Shown here piece by piece: positions 25,086 through 34,046 of a stretch of DNA of 64,000 nt. Position 1 is the first letter of the stretch; each line of letters starts with the position of its first letter. This DNA comes from Nocardioides panaciterrulae. GTDB taxonomy: Bacteria; Actinomycetota; Actinomycetes; Propionibacteriales; Nocardioidaceae. The notes beneath the pieces were generated by a model. That model did no database searches. It saw only the letters and a program-made list of their open reading frames with translations, and was not told the origin of the DNA. The position numbers and the translations under genes are program-made. The stretch spans positions 2,478,001-2,542,000 of the forward strand of contig NZ_JACCBG010000001.1 in NCBI RefSeq assembly GCF_013409645.1, in the 5' to 3' direction.

Positions 25086-26534
25086 TCAGGCCAGCCGGAA
25101 CTCCACCTGACCGGCCGTGACGTCGGCGCGGACCAGCTCGACGACGACGTCCTTGCCCAGCGGCAGATCGCCCGTCGCGGTGACCGGCGCTTCGACGGCC
25201 GGGTCCTGCACGGTGACGACCCCGCGGGTGGGCTGCTCCTCGTCGAGGTCGACCACCACGCCCGAGAACCGCTCCCCCACCCGGTCCTTCAGCACCCCGG
25301 CCTCGACCAGGTCGAGGATCGCGGACTCATAGCGGTGGGCCCGCTGGGCGGCCCCCTGCAGCACTCCGGGGAGGCTGGGCAGCTGGTCGAGGACCCAGGC
25401 GGGCACCGCGGTGCCGGCGCACAGGGCGACGCAGATCTCGCCGGCGTACCGATCCCCGAGGCGGCGCAGCGGCGCGGTCACGTGGGCATACTCCGAGGCC
25501 AGCGCCGCGTGCTGCGGCTCGGCCGGCACCGCCCCGTCGAAGCCGACGTACCCGCTGCCGCGCAGCAGCCGGGTGCAGGCGTTGACCATCGCGGCGTGGT
25601 TGGGCCGGCGGGGGTCCAGCGAGCGGATGAAGTCGGGGTAGAGCTGCTCGGCCGGCCAGTCCACGTGCAGCGCGCGGGCCGTGCGGTGCAACCGCCGCAC
25701 GTCACGCGGGTCCGGCGGCGGCAGGGTCCGCAGCAGCCCGACCCGCGCGTAGACCATCAGCGAGGCCGCACCGAACCCGGTCAGCAGGGAGAGCTGGGCG
25801 TTCCACTCCTCGACCGGCAGCAGCGAGCGGTACTCGAGCTCCCACACGTCGTCGGAGACGTCGACCTGCTGGTCCGGCAGCGGCAGCGAGACCCCGCCGC
25901 GGGCGGCCTCGCGCTGGAGCCGCAGCGGGCCGAGCTCGGCGAGCAGCCGCAGCGACTCCGCCGCCGAGCCGTCGTCGATCGCCCGCTGGGCGGTCTCGTA
26001 GTCGAGGCGGGCCGTGGACCGGACCCGGGCCCGTTCGACGCTCACGTCGGTGCCCTCGGCGGTGGCGTCGACACGGATCGTCCACAGCAGCGCGGGTCGG
26101 ATCTGGTCGGGCAGCAGCGAGGCGGCGTCCTCCGACAGCACCGGCGGGTGCAGCGGCACCGTCGAGTCCGCGCCGTACAGCGTCTCCCCGCGCCGGTGGG
26201 CCTCGACGTCGACCGGGTCGCCCGGCGTGACGAAGGCGGCCACGTCGGCGATCGCGTAGTGCACCACGAACCCGTCGCCGTCGCGCTCGAGGTGCAGCGC
26301 CTGGTCGAGGTCCATCGAGCCCGGCGGGTCGATCGTGACGAACGGGATCTCGGTGCGGTCGAGGTCCGGCATCCGTGGATCGGCGGCCGCCTTCGCCGCG
26401 GCCTCCTCGACCTCGACCGGGAAGCCCGGCGTCACCTCCAGCTCGGCCTGGATGCGGGCGATCCCCGCGCGCAGCGACGCCGCGGCCACGCCCTCCTCGG
26501 CCCTGCGGACTCGCACCACTCGGTTGTCGGGCAT
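25086..26534 (-). CDS. RNB-domain ribonuclease (RNase II/R family, short actinobacterial form)
   Basis: The 482-residue protein is a 3'-5' exoribonuclease-type RNB domain without the cold-shock domains of RNase R. The active-site run TIDPPGSMDLDQAL gives Asp69, Asp75 and Asp77 as metal ligands; the fourth position, Asp in E. coli RNase II (Asp210), is Gln78 here. Other RNB blocks are HYAIADVAAFV, SLLPDQIRPALLWTI and HVTAPLRRLGDRY. The C-terminus has a small beta domain instead of a full S1 domain. The ATG at 26534 follows a -10 element TAGGGT (plus-strand 26542-26547) by 7 bases. Likely an RNA turnover enzyme; activity depends on how the Gln is tolerated. Confidence 0.9.
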   Translation of the reverse strand: MPDNRVVRVRRAEEGVAAASLRAGIARIQAELEVTPGFPVEVEEAAAKAAADPRMPDLDRTEIPFVTIDPPGSMDLDQALHLERDGDGFVVHYAIADVAAFVTPGDPVDVEAHRRGETLYGADSTVPLHPPVLSEDAASLLPDQIRPALLWTIRVDATAEGTDVSVERARVRSTARLDYETAQRAIDDGSAAESLRLLAELGPLRLQREAARGGVSLPLPDQQVDVSDDVWELEYRSLLPVEEWNAQLSLLTGFGAASLMVYARVGLLRTLPPPDPRDVRRLHRTARALHVDWPAEQLYPDFIRSLDPRRPNHAAMVNACTRLLRGSGYVGFDGAVPAEPQHAALASEYAHVTAPLRRLGDRYAGEICVALCAGTAVPAWVLDQLPSLPGVLQGAAQRAHRYESAILDLVEAGVLKDRVGERFSGVVVDLDEEQPTRGVVTVQDPAVEAPVTATGDLPLGKDVVVELVRADVTAGQVEFRLA

Positions 26535-26635
26535 GTCCGGAACCCTAACGATCTCCACGCCGCCCGTCAGGGCCGATCTCATCCGGCGTGCGCCCGGGTG
26601 TCCGGCGGCGACGTCCTGCCGCCCCCTCGCCGCCG

Positions 26636-27058
26636 TCAGGACGAGGCCGCCGGTGGCCCGTCGACGTTGATGGTGACCGGGCCGGTCCCGGAGCGGCTGA
26701 TGATCTCCCGCGACCGGGTCGGCCCCGCGTTGACCTCCCGGTGCACCAGGCCCTTGGGGATGTGGACGAAGTCGCCGGGCCCGGCCTCGCGGGCCTCGAG
26801 GCCGCCGGGTCCGAACTCGATGCGGACGGTGCCCTCCACGACGTAGACGGAGGTGTCGTGGTCGCCGTGGTGGTGCCAGCCGGACGCCACCCCGGGTTCG
26901 GTGCGCACCAGCCCGGACCAGAGGCCCTCGACGGCGATCGCCTGCTCGCGGGTCTTGCCCGGGGTCGGGTCAGCCAGGCGGCGGTCCGCGGGGTGGACGC
27001 AGGTGACCTCCCCCGGGTCGTCGGCCCGGGAGGGACGGCCGCCGCTCCGGTCGCTCAC
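26636..27058 (-). CDS. Cupin domain protein
   Basis: The 140-residue protein carries one cupin barrel: motif 1 SGWHHHGDHDTSVYVVEG with three adjacent His for metal, motif 2 AGPGDFVHIPKGLVHREVN with another His. Such proteins bind a metal and act as dioxygenases, isomerases or simple binding proteins. The GTG start overlaps the stop of the SnoaL-like gene upstream (GTGA, 27055-27058), so the two form one operon and probably act on the same compound. The N-terminal 35 residues are polar and variable. The substrate is unknown. Confidence 0.85.
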   Translation of the reverse strand: MSDRSGGRPSRADDPGEVTCVHPADRRLADPTPGKTREQAIAVEGLWSGLVRTEPGVASGWHHHGDHDTSVYVVEGTVRIEFGPGGLEAREAGPGDFVHIPKGLVHREVNAGPTRSREIISRSGTGPVTINVDGPPAASS

Positions 27059-27486
27059 TCGCCCCAGCCGAGCTCCCGGAGCGCCCAGCCGGCGTTCCAG
27101 ATCTTCGTCAGGTGGCTGATCCTGCCGTCGTCGAGCTCCATCACGTAGACGTAGTCGGTGCGGGTGCTCCGGCCGGTCGGCGGCACCGGACCACCGTCAC
27201 CGGTGTGGCTGCCCGTGAACACCGCGTAGACGCAGACGTTGTTCCGCTCGGGGTCGAAGGCGAAGGACCTGACGCTGTAGCTCGCGTCCGGCAGCGGCGT
27301 GAACATGTCCTTCATCCACTCGGTGTACTCCGCGAGGGTCGTCATCTCGGCGAGCGGCTCGGCCTGGGCCGCGAAGGTCGCGTCCGGTCGGCAGAAGGCA
27401 CTGCACTCCGACCAGCCGCGGCCGGTCTCGCAGGCGTCGAAGAAGGCCCGGGCGGTCGTGGCGACGGATTCGGTGGTCACGGACAT
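27055..27486 (-). CDS. SnoaL/NTF2-like protein
   Basis: The 143-residue protein fits the NTF2-like SnoaL fold: an N-terminal helix ARAFFDACETGRGW, PDATFAAQAEPLAEMTTLAEY, and beta strands NNVCVYAVFTGSH and DYVYVMELDDGRISHLTKIW. Members are polyketide cyclases, ketosteroid isomerase-like enzymes or unassigned. The ATG at 27486 is preferred over one 15 bases upstream because GGAGGA lies 6 bases before it. The stop overlaps the cupin gene start. The pair is divergent from the DUF222/HNH gene, with a 218-bp promoter region that holds no other gene I can see. Confidence 0.85.
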   Translation of the reverse strand: MSVTTESVATTARAFFDACETGRGWSECSAFCRPDATFAAQAEPLAEMTTLAEYTEWMKDMFTPLPDASYSVRSFAFDPERNNVCVYAVFTGSHTGDGGPVPPTGRSTRTDYVYVMELDDGRISHLTKIWNAGWALRELGWGE

Positions 27487-27704
27487 GTCGTGTCCTCCCA
27501 TCTCTGTGGCTCCCTTGCCGACCCGACGCTTCCGCAGCTCGGGGCCCGCGGGCAGAGGCCGAGGTCCCGTCAGGACGTCCGAGCGGCGCGCCGGGCACGG
27601 ATCCGCGGGTGCACGCCGATTTCTTCACTTTCGATCCGGGGTCTCCTGTGCAACAAGGGCCGTACGACGGGGGTGGTGTCGGCGGTCGGTGCTGGGATGG
27701 CTCC

Positions 27705-29147
27705 ATGCTGATCACCGATGCCTGGGGCGAACCCGTCGAGCTCGATGAGCTCGACGCCGCCGGCCTGCTGTCGGTGCTCGAGGGCGACCGGCTCCGTGGC
27801 CGCGGCGTGGAGCGCGACAAGCTCCGGGTGGCCGCCCAGTGGTGCGTGCTGCACCCCGCGACCGCGGACGCCGGCGTCGCCTGCTGGGACCCCTCCGGGC
27901 TGCCCGGCGTGCTCACCGAGGACGAGTCCCTCGGCGGCGAGGGCACTCCGGCGGTCGCGGGGTTCGCCGCCGAGCCGCTCGGCGCCGCCCTGGGCGTCTC
28001 CACCCACGCGGCGAAGAAGCTGATCGCGGACGCCCTCGACCTGCAGCACCGGCTGCCGCAGATCTGGAAGCGGGTCGAGGTGCTGGCCGTGGAGCCGTGG
28101 AAGGCCCGGAAGGTCGCCGAGCTCAGCCACCCCCTCAGCAGGGCTGCTGCCGCGGACGTGGACGCGGCGCTCGCCCCGGTGCTCGCCTCCTGCTCCTTCG
28201 CCGCGATCGAGCGCGCGGTCGCCCATGCCGTCGCCACTCACCATCCCGAGCTGGTCGCGGCCGGGACCGCCCTGGCCAAGGACACCTGGGACGTCACCCT
28301 GGGCCACCCCCGGCCCGACCGGTTCACCGGCACCAGCTGGCTGACCGCGACCGGCGACAGCCTGGACCTGACCGCGTTCTACGACCGGATCACCCAGATC
28401 GCCGCCGAGCTCGCGGAGGCCGGCGACGAGGACCCACTGGGTGCCCGCAGGGCCAAGGCGCTCGGCGTGCTCGCCCGCCAGGGCGTGGACGGCGCCGAGG
28501 CCGACCTGCTCTCGTTGATCGGCACCGAGCCCTCGGTGGCCGAGGGAGCGTTGATCGGCACCGAGCCCTCGGTGGCCGAGGGAGCCGGGACGGCCGAGGC
28601 GGCCGACACCACCCCGAGGAGACGGCGCGGCCTCCGGGGGCCGAGGACCCACCTCTACCTGCACGCCTCGCTGTGCGACGTGCTCGGGCTCCACCCCGGC
28701 CAGCAGCTGAGCTGCGGCGACGTGGAGAGGCTCGGCGACGTCGTGCTCGACCGGATCCGCGCCTGGGTCGGCGACTCCGAGTCGACCATCACCCCGGTCC
28801 TCGACCTGGACCGGGAGTGGGCCGTGGACGGCCACGACGCCCCGGAGGCGATGCGCGAGCAGGTCATCCTGCGCGACGGGCACTGCGTCTTCCCCTGGTG
28901 CCAGGCCGAGGCGAGGGCCTGCGACCTCGACCACATCCGCAGCTACGTCCCCATGGACGAGGGCGGGCCGCCGGGTCAGACCAACCCCGACAACCTCGCG
29001 CCCCTCTGTCGAAGACACCACCGCTGCAAGACCTCGGGTCGCTGGCGATACCGACGGCTGCCGGACGGCACCTTCGAGTGGTCCGGCCCACACCGCCGCA
29101 GCTACCTGGTCGCCCCGTTCGGCACCATCGAGCTCCACCCCAACTGA
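27705..29147 (+). CDS. DUF222/HNH endonuclease-signature protein (13E12 repeat family)
   Basis: The 480-residue protein has the long helical DUF222 domain (about residues 10-250) and a C-terminal HNH finger: CVFPWCQAEARACDLDHI, then TNPDNLAPLCRRHHRCKT with the paired Cys and His for zinc and the catalytic His-Asn-His pattern. This is the 13E12 repeat family, abundant in Nocardioides and mycobacteria and often multi-copy; biological role is unsettled. An exact in-frame duplication of 36 bases (28515-28550 and 28551-28586, one mismatch) repeats LIGTEPSVAEGA in the linker. The ATG at 27705 is chosen where family similarity starts; an upstream ATG at 27609 adds an unlikely leader. Confidence 0.88.
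   Translation: MLITDAWGEPVELDELDAAGLLSVLEGDRLRGRGVERDKLRVAAQWCVLHPATADAGVACWDPSGLPGVLTEDESLGGEGTPAVAGFAAEPLGAALGVSTHAAKKLIADALDLQHRLPQIWKRVEVLAVEPWKARKVAELSHPLSRAAAADVDAALAPVLASCSFAAIERAVAHAVATHHPELVAAGTALAKDTWDVTLGHPRPDRFTGTSWLTATGDSLDLTAFYDRITQIAAELAEAGDEDPLGARRAKALGVLARQGVDGAEADLLSLIGTEPSVAEGALIGTEPSVAEGAGTAEAADTTPRRRRGLRGPRTHLYLHASLCDVLGLHPGQQLSCGDVERLGDVVLDRIRAWVGDSESTITPVLDLDREWAVDGHDAPEAMREQVILRDGHCVFPWCQAEARACDLDHIRSYVPMDEGGPPGQTNPDNLAPLCRRHHRCKTSGRWRYRRLPDGTFEWSGPHRRSYLVAPFGTIELHPN
28515..28586 (+). repeat. 36-bp in-frame tandem duplication
   Basis: Two copies of a 36-base unit starting ttgatcggcaccgagccctc lie head to tail and differ only at the last base. Each encodes LIGTEPSVAEGA in the linker between the DUF222 and HNH parts, so the duplication keeps the frame and suggests slippage or recombination between copies of this multigene family. 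Confidence 0.9.
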
Positions 29148-29200
29148 GCACTCCGCCATGCCAGGACCGCCCGGTGGCCGCCGACTCCTAGGCTGTCCCG

Positions 29201-29986
29201 GTGCTGATCCTGCTCCCGCCCAGTGAGGGCAAGACCGCTCCCGCACGTGGCAAGCCGTTGGACCTCGAGGCGCTGGCGTTCCCCGAACTGACGCCGGCCC
29301 GGACGAGGGTGCTCGACGCGCTCGTCGCCGCCTGCGCCACCGACCCGGAGCGGACCGCCGGCGCGCTCGGGCTCGGGACCACCCAGCTCGACCTGGTGGC
29401 CCGCAACGCGGCGCTGGCGTCGGCGCCGACGGCGCGCGCGGACCAGGTCTACTCCGGGGTGCTCTACGACGCGCTCGGGTTCGCGTCCCTCTCCCCGGCG
29501 GCCCGACGCCGGGCGAGCTCGCGGGTCGCGATCACCTCCTCGCTGTTCGGGCTGGTGCGCCCCGGCGACCGGATCCCGGCGTACCGGCTCTCCGGCGACA
29601 CCACGCTCCCCGGCCTCGGCCCGGTCGCGGCGATCTGGCGGGAGGCGCTGGGCGAGGCGGTGGACGGGGTCCTGGGCACCGGGCGCGGGCTGCTGGTGGA
29701 CCTGCGCTCGAGCACGTACGCCGGGTTCTGGCGACCCCCCGCGGACCTGGCGCCCCAGGTGGCGACGGTGCGGGTGCTGCACGAGGTGGACGGCGTCCGC
29801 AAGGTCGTCAGCCACTTCAACAAGGCCACCAAGGGGCGGCTGGTGCGCGCGCTGCTCGAGCACGGTGGCACCCCGCGCACCCCCGGTCGCCTGGCCGACC
29901 TGGTGCGCGAACTCGGCTGGAAGGTGGAGCTGGGTGACCCCGGCCCCACGGGCACCCGGCTGGACGTGGTGGTCGACCAGGTGTGA
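29201..29986 (+). CDS. yaaA: YaaA family peroxide-stress protein
   Basis: The 261-residue protein has the YaaA (UPF0246) signature: MLILLPPSEGKT at the start, VYSGVLYDALGF, ITSSLFGLVRPGDRIPAYRL, YAGFWRP and the end block VVSHFNKATKGRLVRAL. In E. coli YaaA lowers free iron and so limits DNA damage during peroxide stress; a DNA-binding role has also been described for the fold. A -10 element TAGGCT (29189-29194) ends 6 bases before the GTG start, so the transcript is leaderless. It is a single gene between the HNH gene and the zinc-ribbon gene. No oxidative-stress regulator site was identified. Confidence 0.93.
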   Translation: MLILLPPSEGKTAPARGKPLDLEALAFPELTPARTRVLDALVAACATDPERTAGALGLGTTQLDLVARNAALASAPTARADQVYSGVLYDALGFASLSPAARRRASSRVAITSSLFGLVRPGDRIPAYRLSGDTTLPGLGPVAAIWREALGEAVDGVLGTGRGLLVDLRSSTYAGFWRPPADLAPQVATVRVLHEVDGVRKVVSHFNKATKGRLVRALLEHGGTPRTPGRLADLVRELGWKVELGDPGPTGTRLDVVVDQV

Positions 29987-30047
29987 ACCGGTTCCCCTAC
30001 GCTGGCCTGCGGACCGGGGGGAAGGTGAAGGCGACCGAGGAGGCCGG

Positions 30048-31103
30048 ATGACCACGTGCGAGCGCTGCGGTGCGGAGTCGACGGGAGGCCGGTTCTGCAC
30101 CAGTTGCGGCCACCCGCAGACGACCGGACCCGGGGTCGCCGAGACGTCCCCCGCTGAGGACTGGCGGACCAGCACGGCCGAGCGTCCCGCCGTCGCCACG
30201 GACACGCAGCCCGTTCCCCCCGCACCCGCCACGCCGCCCTCCCCGATGGCACCGCCAGCGGCTTCGGCCCGGCGTCCCTCCTCGCCGCCGCCCCCGGCGC
30301 CGCCGGCAGCCGCCGGCCAGGGACCACGGTTCCCCCTCTTCGCCGACGAGGCCTCCGCGACGGCCACCCGAGAGGTGCCCACGGTCGCGCCGGCCTCCCC
30401 GAGGCCGCCCAGCCACCTCGCGCCCACGCCCACCGAGCCGGGGAGGTCCCGGCGGCTGCTCTGGGGCGTGGCCGCCGTGGTGGTGGTGCTGCTCGCGGTC
30501 TTCGGCTACTGGCTGGCGACCGGGCCGTTGGGCTCGGCTCCCACGGGCGGTGCCACCGCGACGGGCGCGCCCGGCAGCGCCGGTGCGGACCCCGGCGCCG
30601 GCTCCGCAGACGCGACCGACGTGGCCCGTGGCGCCACCGTCGAGGTGCCCGCCACCGCGCCTCCGAATCAGGACACCGACGGCAACATGGTCCGCTACGA
30701 GGGCCGCAACATGCTCGACGGCGTGCCCACGACCTGCTGGCGGATGGCCGGCGACGGCACCGGGCGGACGATCACCTTCAAGCTGGCCCAGCCGACCCGG
30801 CTCACGTCGGTCGGGCTGATCAACGGCTACGCCAAGTCGGCGACGGACGGAGCCGGCCACGAGCTCGACTGGTACCACGGCGACCGCCGGGTGCTGAGCG
30901 TCGAGTGGAGCTTCGACGACGGCAGCAAGCTCACCCAGGACCTCGGCGACACCCGGGACATGCAGACCGTCGACCTCGACCACCCGGTCACGACCAGCAC
31001 CGTGCAGCTGCACCTGGTGAAGGTCTCCGCGCCCGGGCACGGCCCGGCCGCCCGCGACTACACGCCGATCAGCGACGTCACGCTGCTCGGCACCCCCGGC
31101 TGA
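30048..31103 (+). CDS. Zinc-ribbon, single-span membrane protein with extracytoplasmic discoidin-like domain
   Basis: The 351-residue protein has an N-terminal zinc ribbon (Cys4, Cys7, Cys17, Cys20), a long Pro/Ala-rich cytoplasmic linker to about residue 135, one membrane segment at about 138-157 and an outside domain. That domain (NMLDGVPTTCWRMAGDG, ITFKLAQPTRLTSVGLINGY) resembles the discoidin-like NADase-type glycan-binding domain found in actinobacterial membrane proteins. GAGGAGG lies 5 bases before the ATG. The layout suggests a protein linking a cytoplasmic partner to a glycan or envelope ligand, but no partner gene is adjacent. Family is fairly sure; role is unknown. Confidence 0.82.
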   Translation: MTTCERCGAESTGGRFCTSCGHPQTTGPGVAETSPAEDWRTSTAERPAVATDTQPVPPAPATPPSPMAPPAASARRPSSPPPPAPPAAAGQGPRFPLFADEASATATREVPTVAPASPRPPSHLAPTPTEPGRSRRLLWGVAAVVVVLLAVFGYWLATGPLGSAPTGGATATGAPGSAGADPGAGSADATDVARGATVEVPATAPPNQDTDGNMVRYEGRNMLDGVPTTCWRMAGDGTGRTITFKLAQPTRLTSVGLINGYAKSATDGAGHELDWYHGDRRVLSVEWSFDDGSKLTQDLGDTRDMQTVDLDHPVTTSTVQLHLVKVSAPGHGPAARDYTPISDVTLLGTPG

Positions 31104-31177
31104 GCGGCCGGATCCCCCGAGCGGTCCCCCGCGCCGAGCGTGTCAGCCGAGCCGAGCGGTCCACCGAGCCGAGCGCG

Positions 31178-32173
31178 TCAGCCGAGCCGGGCGAGCACCG
31201 CGGCGGCCTTCTCCGCGTCGTCGCGGCTGACGTCGAGGTGGGTGACCAGGCGGACCGTGGTCGGACCGACGGCGGAGACCAGGACGCCCTCCTCGCGGGC
31301 GCGCGCCACGAACGCGGGGGCGTCGGGCCGCGGCGCCACGACGATGTTGGTGTCCACCGACGCCGGGTCGACGCCGCACGCCTCCGCCAGCAGCCGGGCG
31401 TGCGCGTGGTCCTCCGCGAGCCGCTCGACGTGGTGGTCGAGCGCGTGCAGGCCGGCCGCGGCCAGTACGCCGACCTGGCGCATGCCGCCGCCCATCCGCT
31501 TGCGCCAGACCCGGGACTCCGCGATCGCGTCCGCGCTGCCGACCACGAGCGAGCCGACCGGGGCGCCGAGGCCCTTGGAGAGGCAGACGGCCATCACGTC
31601 GGCGACGGCGCCGTACTCCGCGAGCGGGACGCCGGTGGCGACGTGGGCGTTCCAGATCCGGGCGCCGTCCATGTGCACGGCCACCCCGAGACCGGTGGCG
31701 AGCTCGCGGAGGTCGCGCAGGTCCGACAGCGCCAGCACGGCGCCGCCGGCGAAGTTGTGGGTGTTCTCCACCGAGATCGCCGCGGTCCGCACGAAGAACG
31801 GCCCCATGTCGGGGGCGTGCATCGAGCGGATCATGTCCAGGTCGACCTGGCCGCGCGGGTGCACCCAGGTGCGCATGGTCAGCCCGGTGTAGGCGCCGTG
31901 CGCGCCGAGCTCGGCGCGCGCGATGTGGGCGCTCGCCTCGCACAGCACCTCCTGGCCCACCCCCACCAGCGTGCGCACGGCCAGCACGTTGGCCATCGAC
32001 CCGGTCGGGGTGAACAGCGCGGCCTCGTGACCGAGCAGCCCCGCGACCTTCTCCTCGAGCCGGGCGACGGTCGGGTCCTCGCCGTACACGTCGTCCCCGA
32101 CCTCGGCACGCGCCATCGCCTGGCGCATCTCGTCGGTCGGGCGGGTCAGGGTGTCGCTGCGCAGGTCGATCAC
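31178..32173 (-). CDS. Low-specificity L-threonine aldolase
   Basis: The 331-residue PLP enzyme cleaves threonine or allo-threonine to glycine and acetaldehyde. Fold-type I motifs are clear: [19 protein letters not shown] at the N-terminus, [13 protein letters not shown] for phosphate binding, [10 protein letters not shown] with Asp169 facing the PLP nitrogen, and [12 protein letters not shown] with Lys200 as the Schiff-base lysine. The GTG at 32173 starts the conserved sequence; a GATAGT -10-like hexamer lies 9 bases upstream. It shares a 45-bp divergent promoter region with the proline-rich gene. The gene stands alone on its strand. Confidence 0.93.
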   Translation of the reverse strand: MIDLRSDTLTRPTDEMRQAMARAEVGDDVYGEDPTVARLEEKVAGLLGHEAALFTPTGSMANVLAVRTLVGVGQEVLCEASAHIARAELGAHGAYTGLTMRTWVHPRGQVDLDMIRSMHAPDMGPFFVRTAAISVENTHNFAGGAVLALSDLRDLRELATGLGVAVHMDGARIWNAHVATGVPLAEYGAVADVMAVCLSKGLGAPVGSLVVGSADAIAESRVWRKRMGGGMRQVGVLAAAGLHALDHHVERLAEDHAHARLLAEACGVDPASVDTNIVVAPRPDAPAFVARAREEGVLVSAVGPTTVRLVTHLDVSRDDAEKAAAVLARLG

Positions 32174-32218
32174 GGGACCTTGACTATCACGACGCCCCGG
32201 CGGCGTTAGCATCGAGTC
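32174..32218. promoter_or_regulatory. 45-bp divergent promoter between threonine aldolase and proline-rich gene
   Basis: On the plus strand TAGCAT (32207-32212) is a -10 element 6 bases before the ATG at 32219. On the minus strand GATAGT precedes the GTG at 32173 by 9 bases. The two transcripts start almost back to back, leaving very little room for a separate operator. Confidence 0.6.
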
Positions 32219-32536
32219 ATGCGCAGGATGCGCCGGGGCACGATCGCCGCGGGGCTGGTGGGGGCGTTGCTCAGCGCGGCGCCCGGTGCCCTGCCGGCGG
32301 CGCACGCGTCGTCGCACCAGCGGCCCGCCCGCCCGGCGCCGCAGCTCGAACCCGCCCGGCCGGTGCCGCCTCCTGCGCCCCTCCCGGAGCCGCCCCAACC
32401 CGTCCCGATGCCGCAGATGGTGCCGCCCACGCCCCCGCCGGTGCCGATGCCGCACGTGCTGCCGATCTCGCCCCGGCTCGACGAGCTGCGGCCGCGGATC
32501 GCGCTGCGGCCGCCGGTCGAGCTGGGCCCGCGCTAG
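32219..32536 (+). CDS. Short secreted proline-rich protein
   Basis: The 105-residue product has an Arg-rich n-region and a hydrophobic signal segment ending near AHAS (residue 31), so it is probably exported. The mature part is more than a quarter proline, with PP, PVP and PMP repeats (PVPPPAPLPEPPQPVPMPQM). Such proteins are usually extended and surface or wall associated. A -10 TAGCAT ends 6 bases before the ATG, giving a leaderless transcript. The gene is convergent with aroG, 13 bases away. No family was recognised and a non-functional frame cannot be excluded, but the signal peptide and promoter favour a real gene. Confidence 0.68.
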   Translation: MRRMRRGTIAAGLVGALLSAAPGALPAAHASSHQRPARPAPQLEPARPVPPPAPLPEPPQPVPMPQMVPPTPPPVPMPHVLPISPRLDELRPRIALRPPVELGPR

Positions 32537-32549
32537 GCGGACAGAACAG

Positions 32550-33887
32550 CTAGGCCTTGCGGAGCATCTCGGCGACGAGGAACGCCAGCTCCAGCGACTG
32601 CACGCGGTTCAGGCGCGGGTCGCAGACCGACTCGTAGCGGTGGGCCAGGTCGAGGTCGGTCAGGTCCTCGCCGCCGCCGACGCACTCGGTCACGTCGTCG
32701 CCGGTGAGCTCCACGTGGATCCCGCCCGGCCAGGTGCCGAGCGCGCGGTGCACGTCGAAGAAGCCCTGCACCTCCTCGATCACGTCGTCGAACCGGCGGG
32801 TCTTGTAGCCCGAGCTGGCCTCGAAGGTGTTGCCGTGCATCGGGTCGCACACCCACGCGACCTGCACGCCGGCGGCCTGCACCTTCTCGACCAGGTGCGG
32901 CAGGCCGTCACGGATCTTCCCGGCCCCGAAGCGGGTGATGAACGTCAGTCGGCCGGGCTCGTTCTCCGGGTTCAGCTTCGCCGCCAGCGCCAGCGCGTCG
33001 TCGGGGGTGGTGGTGGGCCCGAGCTTCACCCCGATGGGGTTGCGGATGTGGCTGAGCAGCTCGACGTGGGCGTTGTCGAGCTGGCGGGTCCGCTCCCCGA
33101 TCCACATGAAGTGCCCGGAGACGTCGTACGGCTGCTCGGTGCGCGAGTCGATGCGGGTCATCGCGTGCTCGTACTCCAGCACCAGCGCCTCGTGGCTGGA
33201 GTGGAAGTCGACGCGGTGGAACTCGTCGGGGTCGGCGCCGATGGCCTGCATGAAGGTCAGGGCGCGCTCGATCTCGTTGGCCATCGCCTCGTACTGCTGG
33301 CCCACCGGGGAGGAGCGCACGAAGTCGGTGTTCCAGGTGTGCACCTGGCGCAGGTCGGCGTACCCGCCGGTGACGAACGCGCGGACCAGGTTCAGCGTCG
33401 CCGCGGAGGCGTTGTAGACGTCGACCAGGCGCTGCGGGTCCGGCACCCGGGACTCCGCGGTGAAGTCGAAGCCGTTGACGGCGTCGCCGCGGTACGCCGG
33501 GAGCGTCACCCCGTCGCGGGTCTCGAGGTCCGAGGAGCGCGGCTTGGCGTACTGGCCGGCCAGGCGGCCCACCTTCACGACCGGGACCGAGGCGGCGTAG
33601 GTCAGCACGACCGCCATCTGCAGCAGCACCCGCAGCTTGTTGCGCACGTTGTCGGCCGTCACGCCCGCGAGCGTCTCGGCGCAGTCGCCGCCCTGGAGCA
33701 GGAACGCCTCGCCGCGGGTGACCGCGGCGATCTTCTCCTTCAGCTCGTCGCACTCACCGGCGAAGACCAGCGGCGGCATCGTGCGCAGCCGGGCGACGGC
33801 AGCGTCGACCGCACCCGCGTCGGGGTAGGTCGGCTGCTGGGCCGGGCCGAGGGCGTGCAGGGCCTCGAGGTCGGGGATGGCGCTCAC
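32550..33887 (-). CDS. aroG: Class II 3-deoxy-7-phosphoheptulonate (DAHP) synthase
   Basis: The enzyme condenses phosphoenolpyruvate and erythrose-4-phosphate, the first step to aromatic amino acids. At 445 residues it is the class II (plant/actinobacterial) form. Signature blocks are PPLVFAGECDELK, FLLQGGDCAETLAG, GQYAKPRSSDLE, HFMWIGERTRQLD, RFGAGKIRDGLP and CDPMHGNTF, supplying PEP, E4P and metal ligands. The N-terminus is about 15 residues shorter than the M. tuberculosis protein, whose extra helices carry allosteric sites. The GTG follows a -10 element TACCCT (plus-strand 33894-33899) by 6 bases. It stands alone on its strand. Confidence 0.96.
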   Translation of the reverse strand: MSAIPDLEALHALGPAQQPTYPDAGAVDAAVARLRTMPPLVFAGECDELKEKIAAVTRGEAFLLQGGDCAETLAGVTADNVRNKLRVLLQMAVVLTYAASVPVVKVGRLAGQYAKPRSSDLETRDGVTLPAYRGDAVNGFDFTAESRVPDPQRLVDVYNASAATLNLVRAFVTGGYADLRQVHTWNTDFVRSSPVGQQYEAMANEIERALTFMQAIGADPDEFHRVDFHSSHEALVLEYEHAMTRIDSRTEQPYDVSGHFMWIGERTRQLDNAHVELLSHIRNPIGVKLGPTTTPDDALALAAKLNPENEPGRLTFITRFGAGKIRDGLPHLVEKVQAAGVQVAWVCDPMHGNTFEASSGYKTRRFDDVIEEVQGFFDVHRALGTWPGGIHVELTGDDVTECVGGGEDLTDLDLAHRYESVCDPRLNRVQSLELAFLVAEMLRKA

Positions 33888-34046
33888 CCGTTAAGGGTAC
33901 GCGCGGGCAGCCGGCCGCTCAGAACCGTCGGTCCCCCACGAGACGGGACCGGGTCGGGACCGGCTGTCCCATGCGCCCGGGACAGCCCTGCGGCCACGCT
34001 GGACGCCTCCGGCGCGGTGCCGGATCCTGATCCCAGGAGGACCGTC

